Shown: piece by piece, positions 47,904 to 59,800 of the stretch
How the letters are laid out: each line of letters opens with the position of its first letter
Numbering within the stretch: position 1 is the stretch's first letter
Assembly: GCA_947561715.1 (NCBI GenBank)
Contig: OX387198.1
Coordinates: 12,090,001-12,154,000 of the forward strand
Source of the DNA: Ascidia mentula
Taxonomy: Eukaryota; Chordata; Ascidiacea; Phlebobranchia; Ascidiidae
Length of the DNA: 64,000 nucleotides
Direction of reading: 5' to 3'
Notes under the pieces: model-generated
What the model was told of the DNA's origin: nothing
Databases searched by the model: none
The model's input: the letters and a program-made list of their open reading frames with translations, nothing else
Made by a program: the position numbers and the translations under genes

Positions 47904-48497
47904 TGACCCCCCTCCAGAAACGGACATATATCAACACTGAAAACGAAGTGGAATACGAATGTTGCCACGCGTGCGCGTGTGTCTGCCTGAATGTGAAAAG
48001 TTGGGCTGGTGCTCCGGTGGGCCCAGTGATGTATGCGAGGGTTCAGGTGGAACCAGAAAAGGCGGAGTCGAAGTGTGCGAAACCGGCTCGGACAGCCCCG
48101 GGTCGGATGGCGGTGGGTGGTGCGTTGATGTCGGGGGTCGACCGCGGCGAGGAGGCACAGCCACCTGTACCGGTTGTGTGAGGTCGACATGTGCAGGCTT
48201 CACACGGTCGATGGAAACGGCCTGATTGTGTCCACCAATGGCAAGCGTAAAAGTCTTGCTATTGCGATCAAGGACGCGATATGGGCCATCGTATGGCGGC
48301 GTAAGCGGGGGTCGGTGTCCATCTTTGCGTACAAAAACGTACGGGGTCGTGCTTAACGCTTGTGGGAGCATTGTGCGAACGGGACCATGGCGTGACATCG
48401 ATGTCGGCACCAGTTGACGCACTGTGTCCCTCAACGATGGAATGACATCTTGAGGGGTAGGAATGGATGTGCAACGGATAACACTGGGACCAAACAT
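47763..48497 (-). mobile_element. Ty3/Gypsy 3' end: integrase C-terminus plus 141-bp LTR
   Basis: The minus-strand frame 48497-47931 resembles the Gypsy integrase C-terminal region (HRPPLTPPYDGPYRVLDRN; SIDRVKPAHVDL), with a proline-rich tail. Just downstream is a polypurine tract (ctggaggggggtca) and then an LTR-like unit at 47903-47763. That unit begins TGTAGCGG and ends CGCTACA and contains AATAAA. No gag, protease or RT is seen to the right, because the frame enters a palindrome at 48463. It is related to, but distinct from, the remnant at 3.7-5.5 kb. Confidence 0.8.
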
Positions 48498-49433
48498 GTC
48501 CTCTTCAGTCTTTCGCTAGGTTTAGAATATCGTTATCCATGTTTTTTTTTTAAATGGAGATCCCAAGGCTTTAGATTTGAGCTTTCCCAGGCGACTATGG
48601 TAGTCGTTGTCAAGTTCATTCAAGCGGTGCAACCTTCAAGCCTGTCCCTGCAGAACATTGTTATTCAAGCCGCAAACTACCTTTGAAGAAAAGATCGTCA
48701 ATCACGTCAGCAATGATCTGGACAACATTACACACACGCAAAAAGACGTGGGCGTACTATTTCTTAACGAAGAACACGTCTCTTTCACCTAATCTCCGTT
48801 TCCGTTTAAAAACCATCGAATACCACTGCTTTGCATCGATGCTTTATCGACTTTCCCACCAACCTCCGACAGTTTCAAAAAAATAATACACGGTTTTGGG
48901 GTCAATTTAGCGTCAGGTATTTCTGCTTTCTTGCTTCTGGGCGAGTCATGTTTGAGATCAACGGCATGAAATAATAGAGTTTGTGCATGAAACAAGCCTT
49001 GTTAAACAATGCTGGTTCTAATGATGTGACCGTTATACCTAGAGATTCGTTATATTTCCTTACAATGTTCCTTGCACTACTAATACACAACGTAGGTCAG
49101 ACCGGAATTTAACAAGGCAAGTAGGGTTGTAACGATAAGACTGCACTGCGACTCCTCTTACACAAGCACGTACCTATCGTCAATTCAACACTATTGCCAA
49201 CTGTTCAGCAATGACACTTGTAGAACAATCAATGAGGTTTTAAAGGGTAAAATGCAGTAAAATTAAAGTTTAGTGTTGGATAGCGATATTTTCGGATTAT
49301 CGATATTGGGAGTTAACGAGGTTCGCCTATAATTGTTGTGCCGATAGTAGGTTGAATCACTGTATGTCATTTCCTTGTATTTGTGCCCCAGGTTTCTCAT
49401 TCACAAAAAATAATAGTACTCAAGAACTTACAG

Positions 49434-49521
49434 ATACCCATCGGAGTCACTTGGTAATACCCGTTTGCGAGCTGGACTGATGGATTTTGTTCGAATATTC
49501 CAAACAATTTATATGCCTTGA
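49434..49521 (+). pseudogene. Orphan terminal exon G inside the palindrome loop
   Basis: The + strand has the acceptor acttacag and an 88-nt open exon reading YPSESLGNTRLRAGLMDFVR, then IFQTIYMP-stop. Size, phase and ending match exon G of all other copies, but the sequence is more diverged. No exon F lies upstream. It is a trace of a further family member that was otherwise lost. Confidence 0.75.
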
Positions 49522-50319
49522 TCAGTGAGACAGCAACGTTCTTCCCAGCATCGTCGGAAATAATTCACGTCAAGCATTTGGTGTTGTTCTACTTGTTTCT
49601 GCATAAATGTTGTTTAACTGCTTGCAATGCTGTTTGCGTTTCGCGTAAAACTCTTCGCTGCTGTATTTGTTTAGTTGAATCCCAACAATATCAGGACGTG
49701 AAACACAATTTCTCAAAACAACTAGTTCTTGCTTGTAATAAAAGTAAGTCGGCAGTAAAAAATAAAAGTAAATAATTCTTTACATTAATGTATTTTCTTA
49801 ATCAAGACGACAGTATGCGAGAATCGCAGTTGACTAAATGTTTGAGGCAAAATGGATATGAACCAGGTGATCATCACGCTTTATAGTACACTTGTGACTG
49901 TCCATCACCGATATGGAATAAGGTGTGGTTATATCGTACACAATTGACCATGATAACTAAAAAACTTTGTAGGAAGTTGAACTTGGTGATAAACAATAAA
50001 AAAAATTTGGAAAATCTAAAGGTGATACGTTTTGTGACGCAGGGCAAAGGGCAATATTTAATAGGCACACCTTCATTAAAGTTAATCCCATTAATAAAAG
50101 GCATTGCGATTCACGTAAACTCGCAACGAAACAATCACCCGCAGCACGAACGCGCGACGTTAATACAAGAAAACAAAAGCAAGGATAAAAGCAAAAAGGA
50201 AAGTACGTTACAACCGTAAGACACAGCAATAAAACACCAACAATATCTTTCCACGAATCCTGGGAAGGATCATTCTTTAGATGTTTATTGAAGGTTGGCT
50301 AAGGTTTAACCATTTGGCC
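49522..50319. other. Rest of palindrome loop, nothing recognised
   Basis: Short open frames on both strands (e.g. + 49923-50219, Lys/Asn-rich) have no recognisable motif. They may be 3' flank of the orphan exon. Confidence 0.35.
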
Positions 50320-51098
50320 ATTGATTGTTCTACAAGTGTCACTGCTGAACAGTTGGCAATAGCTGAGTGTTGAATTGACGATAGGTAAGTGCTTGTGTAA
50401 GAGGAGTCGCAGGTCCGTCTTGTCGTTACTCCCCGACTTGCCTTGTCAAATTCCAGTCTGACCTACGTTGTGCATTTGTAGTTCAAGGAACATTGTAAGG
50501 AAATATAACTCCGAATCTCTAGGTATAACGGTCACATCATTAGAACCATTGTTTAACAAGGCTTGTTTCATGCACAAACTCTATTATTTCATGCCGTTGA
50601 TCTCAAACATGACTCGCCCAGAAGCAAGAAAGCAGAAATACCTGACGCTAAATTGACCCCAAAACCGTGTATTATTTTTTTGAAACTGTCGGAGGGTGGT
50701 AGGAAAGTCGATAAAGCATCGATGCAAAGCTGGTTTTATTCGATGGTTTTTAAACGGAAACGGAGATCAGGTGAAAGAGACGTGTTCTTCGTTAAGAAAT
50801 AGTACGCCCACGTCTTTTTGCGTGTGTGTAATGTTGTCCAGACCATTGCTGACGTTAATGGCGATCTTTTCTTCAAAGGTAGTTTGCGGCTTGAATAACA
50901 ATGTTCTGCAGGGACAGGCTTGAAGGTTGCACCGCTTTAATGAACTTGACAACGACTACCATAGTCGCCTGGGAAAGCTTAAATCTAAAGCCTTGGGATC
51001 TCCATTTAAAAAAAACAAACATGGATAACGATATTCTAAACCTAGCGAAAGACTGAAGAGGACATGTTTGGTCCCAGTGTTATCCGTTGCACATCCAT

Positions 51099-51578
51099 AC
51101 AATCCACATACTATGGTAGTATGCAAGGCCCACCCACTCTCGCTCGTATACTCTTCAAGTATACAGAGGTATAGCACATTGTCACGACGAAAATACGCAC
51201 AAGATAGGGTTGTCACAGCCTTGCAAACACTGAGCCCCCGGTAATTTTGGCAACCACGCATAAACGGTTGTTAGTACAAGCCATTTACCAACACCTAAGG
51301 GGCCAATACCACATCGCCAGACATTAACCCTGCCGAAACTATGGCATTTATGTAGCCACCTGTGTTTTTTGTCGTGCCTAATACGTTGGTCGATCAAACA
51401 TCAAGTTTTTCACACGTTTGAACAGGCATCAAGCTATTTGGAAATTAGAAAAATATAATGGAAACACCGACCTAGCCATGTTGCTTCACCACTTCATAGT
51501 GTAACATAAACAACACTGGAATATCCACAACGCAAAATGTTGTCAGATTGTTTTTGTATAGAACAGACCCAGTCCACC
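51099..51578. other. Intergenic, nothing recognised
   Basis: Between the palindrome and the duplicated 3' flank of copy Y. A 71-codon minus-strand frame (51397-51182) has no recognisable motif. Confidence 0.35.
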
Positions 51579-53876
51579 TATTAGACGTTTTTAAAGATGA
51601 ATGGTTTCACAAAATCAACTCAAAAATAAAACTTAATCGCCCTTTATTGCCCATTATAAAGTAGGTGTTTTTAGGGCATATCGCCCCTGTTTCCACTAAC
51701 AGCGTGGCAAGCATGATAACCGTTATCAGTGCCGTTGCGTAAGGTCAGGTCGTTGCCGGCAAATTGCCTTAAATTTGTTACTATTCTTTTCTGCCGTTGT
51801 TCTGCCTTTTTTTTCCATCCACCCACCGCTTCTATTGGTTTTATTCAAGGCAGTTTAATGAACCTTATAGTTTTTGCTGAAGCCGACATTTGCTTACCCC
51901 GTCTTTACATCTGCAAAGTTTGTGAGTCTTTTTTTGCATTGACATTCTTATATTTATGTTAGTTTTGAAACGTGTTGTTTATGTGTTTTAGTGATACTGA
52001 TGATGCTTAAAAGCATAAATGAAATATGTACGATGGAAAAACCCACAAATGAAATATACACGATGGAAAAACCCATAAATGAAAACATATAAGTGAAAAG
52101 CCTTGTAAAACAAAATACTTGGTCTGTCGTAATAAATGCAGTAGTAATTTGACTCTGGCATATAAAAACATATCGTCAGCAAGTTAAAGGAAGTCAAACG
52201 TTGCTTTGTGCTCAACAATCAAAAATTATCGGAATATATTCACAATTGTCAATAGTTAATCTACAAAATGGGCATGATCGATCAAGCCTAAAACCAACAC
52301 AAATTTTCGTGTCTTTTATGGTTTATAGATGGTTTGGAAGACACGAATAAACTCAATCAGGGCAGTCCTCAAGCTTTGTGAACTTGTATATGCAGATGGA
52401 TATCTGAAAAAAAAACATTTTAGTTTAGACTTAATTATGTTTATTTCTTCAATCTCATATAAGAAGCCCGTTGCACTCAGATGTGGATCGCATTTTCTTC
52501 GTGTTTGAGGCAAACAGCAGACTTCGTCTGGCCTTTTTGGCGGGCGAGATGGTAGTATAGTCACTAACGCTACACTGATGAGACCTAACATGTAGAAACA
52601 ATGGCTCAACATGCAGCATAATTAAACATAGTATTGGCTTCATTGCTTTAGCAATAAAGTTGTGCTAATCTATAACCAAACATCCTACTGATTTCCAGTT
52701 TGTGTATTTTTTTCAGAATTTTCAAGCAAACACATTCTATCACATGCCAATGCACATGACCTCACTTGACAGCCTCCACTGTTATACCCAGCGAAAGGCC
52801 CTTAGGTAAGAAGATCTCTTGAAACATTTTGTTGATTATTAAATAAATTGCGCCAACTTAAACACGAAAATAGGTCGTATTGTTTACTTGGTTTTAACTT
52901 GAAACAAAAATATTAGTTTTTAGGAATTGCCTTTGTTTACGAACTGAAAAGCCAACACCAGAAAACAGCAGTGGCACATTTTTTTACAAAGCCCTAATTT
53001 TAATTCAATTAAAATGAATGCCACCTAACTAACAAAGAAAGTTATCCAGGTGAGCGTGGTCCCGTGAAACAAGAAATTACCACGGACTGTAAATAAAGAC
53101 AGACAGAAAGAAAGACAAAATATGTGTAAAGAAATTGCACGAATTCCATAAAACGTACAGACCTTAACTCTAACATTGTCGCCGTTTTGGGTTAAAACGT
53201 GCTGTTTAAATTACAACTTTTTGTCTGAGGGTCCATTTTATCTTACATTGATGTAGGTTTTAAATTGAAACAGGTTTAAATAGTCGCAAAAAAATTCTGA
53301 AGCTTATTTTTACACGTTTGTAATGTTTAATATTCCTATAGTATCATATATATGAATCAATTGGCAGTTTTGCAGGGCCTTTGGAACACTTGCACGACAG
53401 TAAAAAAATGGAAAAGTATTGGTCATATTTGTTCTGCATTATACACCGGTGCTATGTGAAGAGTCAAAATTTATTGCGCTTTCCTTTTTGTAAAGCAAAA
53501 TAAATTTTGGCCCAACAATGCTTTACGGTCGGACACAGCTGGTTTAGGTAACAAATTGTTGCAGTTAGACTGAAAACTTGTATTTGCAATAATACCAACC
53601 TTGAAGCGAGAATGTAGCAGAAGTATTGATTGCTGAATTGACCGGAAAGTCGCGCAGTGTTGTTCGTGTATCTTGTACCTGGTTTATTGTCTGTAAAGTG
53701 TAGAGTGCTGCTTCCAGTTGAATCAAAAATCTGCAGCAAACAATAAACAAGTACATCGTATACATATTAACATTTAACCAATGTGTAGTGTCTTTTGTTT
53801 GGATCTGGATAACAATATTTCCTGTTACTTCAACCTTTTTATACAATTTCTTACTTCAGTGCTTGACATGCTTAGA
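51579..53876. repeat. Copy Y partner of the 20.66-22.72 kb inverted repeat
   Basis: Contains exon E's last bases, exons F and G and the 3' flank of copy Y. The arm is about 0.2 kb longer than its partner through small gaps. At 52012-52082 there are about 2.3 copies of a 30-bp unit (aaatgaaatatacacgatgg...), while the partner arm has fewer. Confidence 0.8.
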
Positions 53877-56800
53877 AATATCTCTATGATGGATGGGTCG
53901 GATGCTCCATACACTTGAAAAGTCCGGTATGATGAGTAGATTGAACCTTGGGTAAACGAACCGGAACTCGTTGCGTCATGTCCAACTCCATCAGCTCCCA
54001 AGTTTCCCGATTCCTGAAGTCAGATATTTCTATCATTTTAATTGTTAGTTATAAAATTATTCCAATAAATGTGAGAGAGGCCATATTCGTCCATAAGAAG
54101 GGCAAGGATAGCATTTAACCCTTCTAAACAGCCAAAAAAGTACATAGAAAATAATCTATTTTCAAAACTATAATATTGAACAGCAGGTATCTGCAATATT
54201 ATATCAAATTAACTCCCCTTCGTTTGTTTGAAAATTATAAAATCATTCACCGACGGGTCTGCTCTATGCGGGTATGAAATGAACAACAAGCGTTTCCGCT
54301 ACAATTTACGAACTAAGTTATTCCAAATAACTTACTGTTAACAATTGCAACAGCAAAGCTAAATAAAACGTGATCTAACATAGCGGTAACATGCAGCATT
54401 AACAGCGTTCATAGGCGAACATTATAAACAGTGTTCTTTACTTAGGCTAGAGTGCAATGACCCAACGGTTCAGATTTGTCCAGCGGGCCGCAGTTTGCCC
54501 GTGTCTGTTGTGTACTCGATTGGTCTTGAAATTTTTATATACGACCTTTAAAATTTTTACATATAGCAACATTTGAAAATATTCGTAAAAATTTGCTTTT
54601 GAAGGACGATTCTTCAATAGGACTCAAACATTTATACCTCAATAAAAAAACTTTGTCCACTACGTTTTCGGTTTCTGATCAACATCGCCAAGATAAACGG
54701 ATGATCGGTAACCGATGTAACCGTGAACGATCCATCTTCAGCCCTGAATAAATACAAGCATTTGGCGAGTAAATAAAGCGTTCATTATTCTCCAAACCAC
54801 CTGTATGTTTCGTTGTAATGTATTGATATTGGTTGATCGCTGTCTTTCCAAACTCGTAACTGGAAATCACAACACTGTAGTAAGTTGTAAATGCAAAAAG
54901 ATTCGTTTTATTTGAATTCTCTTTACCATATTTCCGCGATCGTACATATCGTGTCCACCATCATTTATACTGTCATTTCGGTTACCATCGTATTTAAACT
55001 GGTAAAAATTTGGAATTGAAGTTTGGAAAGATCGAGTTGCAGCTTTACTGAGTGCTCTCACATATCGCTCCAATTCTCTTTTTTCTTAAAAACAAAACGT
55101 AAGTCAAGATGCACTGATGAGACTTCCCAGGTCGAAACAGCGGCTCCTTATGCAGCTCACTTAAAAATACCTTTACGCTTGGAACAGCAATTTATTCTTT
55201 TCGCATTTAATTACATCTTCCAGTATTTTCGTGTTTACATGTGAATCAATTAGGCTGTAATCCCATAGGCGGAAATCTGTTAACTTGAATTTTTTTTGGC
55301 TTAAATTTTTACACGTACCGCCGCAAACGCTTTCATTTTTTATTTTTCCAGAAGACGTTGTAGTCTGATTCTTTAAAGTTTCCATGACGTTCCTAAACCT
55401 TGCAACCTCACCTAAACAACAGAACATTGATGGTCGCTTAATGACGAGCGTTTCCTTGAATCTTGGTTGTTTATCTTTCACTGACGTCACACTGTTAGTG
55501 GTGCGCTTCCGTATCTCGTGAGATGATCTAAACCAGGGATTCTTAAACTAACAGGGCGCTCTCTAGGGTCGTGGAAGGTTGGCAAGGTGGAGCAAAAGTT
55601 TTGCAAAACCCGTCTAGCGACCAATCTATGATCTATTTAGTTTTTTTGTGTACCCAAACCTTTGAGCAAAGATTTAGCTGTTTGTCCGCAAAACAAACTA
55701 CGGGGTAACTGTTGATGCGATGTTTGTCATTGTGCAGACGAAAGTAGTTTTAACTTACTGGCTAGTGGTTTTGTATTTGTGAGGTGCAGCCTACATGCGA
55801 TGTGCATCGCCATTCACTAAACCACGCATTAAACACCTGGATTATGAAACAACTCTCATTTCTTTCGTTCTCTCGTTGGTGAGTGATATTACAAATAAAT
55901 AAAAACCTCTTTTTGAATTAGATTCCTTTGAGGGTTGGAAGGGGGTGCTAGATTTGATAAATAATCTCAGGGGGCGCGACTAAAAAAGTGAAAGAACTAC
56001 GCACTGATCTAATCTAATGTGGATGGGGTAGCGATAAATTTGGGCATGGAAATTTCTTACCTGTAACATAACTTTGCAGAGCTTGCATATCAGCGATGGT
56101 GCCATTTCGATAGTTTTCTAAGTTATCTGAATAAACAGGAAGTTTTGTGAGTAGAGTTAATCGTTTGTAAGTTTGGATTACAACGAAGTGAACATAATGT
56201 GATTTTCTGAGACAAAAACGTTTCAAAAGGTTTTTGCAGCCGTTTGCATGCAGTGTTACCCCCTGAAAAAGTCAGAACATTACCCTTAATAAGTGAATAT
56301 TAACTATACGTCTCAACGAATTCCTTTACACATTTTGCCCTACCTAATAATTGAATAAAACGTTAAAAGTAATATTTTTACCCTGTACGTAGGTTACGCT
56401 TCCCTGGATATCTCTCATACTTTGGTTGCTTCCATCCCGATGTATCTCCAGTTGACCTGAACGTAGGCTATGTATTTTACACATTACAAGATGTTTAATT
56501 TGTTACATTTTAAGTATATAATGCTTTTGTGCTTCAATATCAACAATGTTAGTATCTCTCAAGGGTTGTCAAAATAATCTCGTTCAATTATTCAACTTTA
56601 GATCCTTCGCCATTGCTGTGCTGGTGAAGATTTATTAAGGCCACTTAAAGGAAATATATTTCTTTATAATCCACAATTTCTAAGATATTCAACTGTGTTT
56701 TCAAGGTCTTGCTATACTGTTGCTCAAGGTTTAGTTTAATGTAATGTGTTGTTTTGATTATAAAAGTGTGACTTTAAACAGATTTTACACAATCAAATAA

Positions 56801-59800
56801 TTATGTTAAATCCATACCTGAATACTGCATTTTAACTTTAATAATAAACATGGCCCATTAATTCAACTTAGAATATTCAAGCATTGTTTAAATTTTAGGC
56901 AAAATCCAAGTATAATGACACATAACGAAGAATGTCTCCCATGTCACCAAAAGCATAGAAAGTAAAAATTAGGGTGTTGTCGAAATTTAATTTTGTTGGC
57001 GAAACTTAATTCAAGTTAATCGAATATTTGCATTTACCCCGTGTGCTTCACATTAGGACAAAACATAATATAATATTTTGCACATGTTTCAAGTAAATAC
57101 GGTCCTTACTTTGTATCAATGCTACACTTCTCTGAATTCCTTGAATTACAACTGTGGTTTCATTTCCACGAATTTCCATTTGACCTGAAAACAACATAGT
57201 CGGCATTTCCTCATCACCATTTTAATTTTGCAGACCTAGTGTAGCACAAATTTTTTTTTATCAGGAAAAAGGAGTAGTGGTATCACAGGTTGAGAAACAC
57301 TGATCTACAGCATTTCCGTTGTGATGGCAAACTCCCCTATGTGCTTTAATTGAGAATATTACAATCTTTTGAACAGCTTTCAGAAAACAAAGATCCTTAC
57401 TTTGTATCGATGTTAAACTTCCCTTTATGCCTTTCATCACAGCAGTAGACTCATTTCTATAAGTTTCCATATGGCCTAAACACAACATAGCAATACTTTT
57501 TGTAACTTTTTAACACCTTTTCACTATCTTTGTAATCCTATGATCCTTAATTTTTTGCGCAAATAAAACATATCAGTTATATCACTTCTCAACGCTTGGA
57601 TTTGTGAAGGTGTTGTCATTTGTTTCCGTAACGCGTTAATGTAGTGATATGTAGATTTTTGCTGACCTAAACAACAAGTTTGGTATGTTTATGTTTCGAA
57701 CGATGATGGCACAGTGATTAGTTATAACATAGTACCTTTTGTAGCAATAGTCCAAGAAATATAGCAATCTTGGACTATTAAACGGGGAACGTTTTAAACG
57801 GTTAGTGTTCAAGCGGGGTTTAATGACACAGGAAATGTTTGTATTCCTATTTTATTACTCTGAAATCTGGTTGAAAGTTTAGATTGATACATGGCCAATA
57901 ATACGTTGTTGCTAAAGGACGAATAAGTTTAAAGTAAAACGAAGTTCGTTCACATGCAAAACGCAGAAATGGAATCGTCCAACTGCAAAGTAACATTTTT
58001 GGCGATCTCCGTTGTGGAATTTTTGTCGTTAGGTTTACTAGCATCAAAGTCATGCAGAATTAGGCATACAAATTCACAAATAATAATCGAAATGGTCATT
58101 ACCTTGTATTGCGGACATATTTATCCGAATTTCCTGCATGTTCTGAGTAGTTTCATTTCGATACATTTGCATTTCGCCTAGACAAACATTGGCATAAATA
58201 ACTTTTGTAACAAACCAAATAACGAATCAATTATGAAGTTGTATCTGAATAAGACGCATTTTAAATCATTTAATCGTTGCGTTTACTGAAACTAAGGAAC
58301 TGACGATGCCCACAGGGCGAAATATATATTCCAAATATCAACCAGACTGACCCTGTTGTCAAAAGCTATTGCTTTGTGTGGATATAGTGCCATTACGGAA
58401 GTTACATAGCGATTGCTAGGCCAACATTTGCAGTTAAAACTTACCAAGGACATTTTCACTTTTTGCCGATTGAATTGTTGAAGTTGTGGACATATGTTTC
58501 TGCAACTCTTGTAGGTAGTGATGTGTAGCATTTTGCTGACCTAAATTCCAAGTTTATTGTGTTAATATTTCTCCATTGACATGTTCATGTTATGATAATT
58601 AGTTGCACATATTTATTTTTTCTGATTTGAAACTCAAATCAGAAACAATAGTCATGGAAAGGATGAGCCTGTGGGCGACAATTAAGAACAAACCGTGATA
58701 CAAAATTTTGCACAACATTCAGACAACAAAGGTCCTTACTCTGTATTGATGTTAAACGTCTCTGCATTCCTTGCATCAAAGTAGTACTTTTATTTTCGAG
58801 AATTTCCATTTGGCCTGAACACAACAAAGTTATCAAACATTTTTGTGACTTTTTAACAACTTTTTACTGTTTATTTATTCCCATGATTCTTTGTGGTTTA
58901 TAGGTAAAATTAATGGATATTATTACACTGTTACTACAGGAAGGAAAAAGTGTTTGTTTTCTAGTTTCATTACAACAGCGTTCCTTAAGTTACAAAATGC
59001 AGTAATGGAATCGTCAAACTGCAAAGCAACATTTTTTGCACACGTCCGTCATGGAAGTTTTTTTCAATAGGTTTATTGCCATCACATCCCACAGGATTAA
59101 CCCTTTAAGCGCCACGCCCTATAATCAACAATTGAAGATTTTTCATTGTTTAAGTTCAGGAAGCTATAACTTTTTATCTACAAACGCTAGACTAAAAAAT
59201 AAAACACAAAAATCATATACAAATTCATACTCTACACAGTCATCGCTTTTAACCACTCCTACTAAAATAGTTTCCAAGCCATAGGTACCCTATTTAAAAT
59301 TTCCATAACTCCCGAAATTGTGCGAATTTTAAAATAATTCGACTGTTGACTGAATCAGTGTGAACACCAAGACGCAATGAAGCGAAAAAACTGGGTCGCT
59401 GCATTTGATACAGGGTTGCCAGATTGGCGCTTTCGGCGCCAAATTCCCTGAATTTGGCTTTTTCCATTTTGTCTGGCGCGCAAAATTTGGTTTGGCTTAT
59501 TTGGCCCTTTTCTGGCGTTTTTCCTGTTAGCTTTGCGTTCGGAAGTTGCCCGGGCTCGTTCGTGACGAAACAGGTTCGCGGTATGCTCCTTTTCGATAAA
59601 AAACGTCACCCATCACAGCCCAAGCTAGTTCAGAAGCGTTGCAAACTGTATGCCTGGGTCGCGTAAACCAATGTCCACAGAAAACATTTCTATGACTTTT
59701 TCGTAAACTTGACTACTTCTTTAGTGACGTCATAATTTGAGTTTTGAAAGACTGTTTGTTAAAAGTTTGCGTAGCACTGGCACTGCTATGCACATAGAAA

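Larger units (their letters stand above)
48463..51098. repeat. 2.6-kb palindrome, arms about 770 bp
   Basis: 48463-49231 matches the reverse complement of 51098-50320. For example, the peptide SSFKRCNLQACPCRTLLFKP reads from 48613 on the + strand and almost unchanged from 50949 on the minus strand. The outer ends of both arms include the start of the Gypsy integrase frame, so the inversion copied that boundary. The arms differ by scattered substitutions and small gaps, so it is not an assembly fold of one read. The 1.1-kb loop contains an orphan receptor exon. Confidence 0.85.

Noticed and set aside
47903..48225. GC-rich plus-strand frames opposite the Gypsy integrase end
   Set aside because: They are shadows of the minus-strand integrase/proline-rich tail.
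48414..48886. Frames SSFKRCNLQACPC..., mirrored at 50767-50952
   Set aside because: They look conserved because the palindrome arms are near-copies. No motif, no start context and no splice pattern support a protein.
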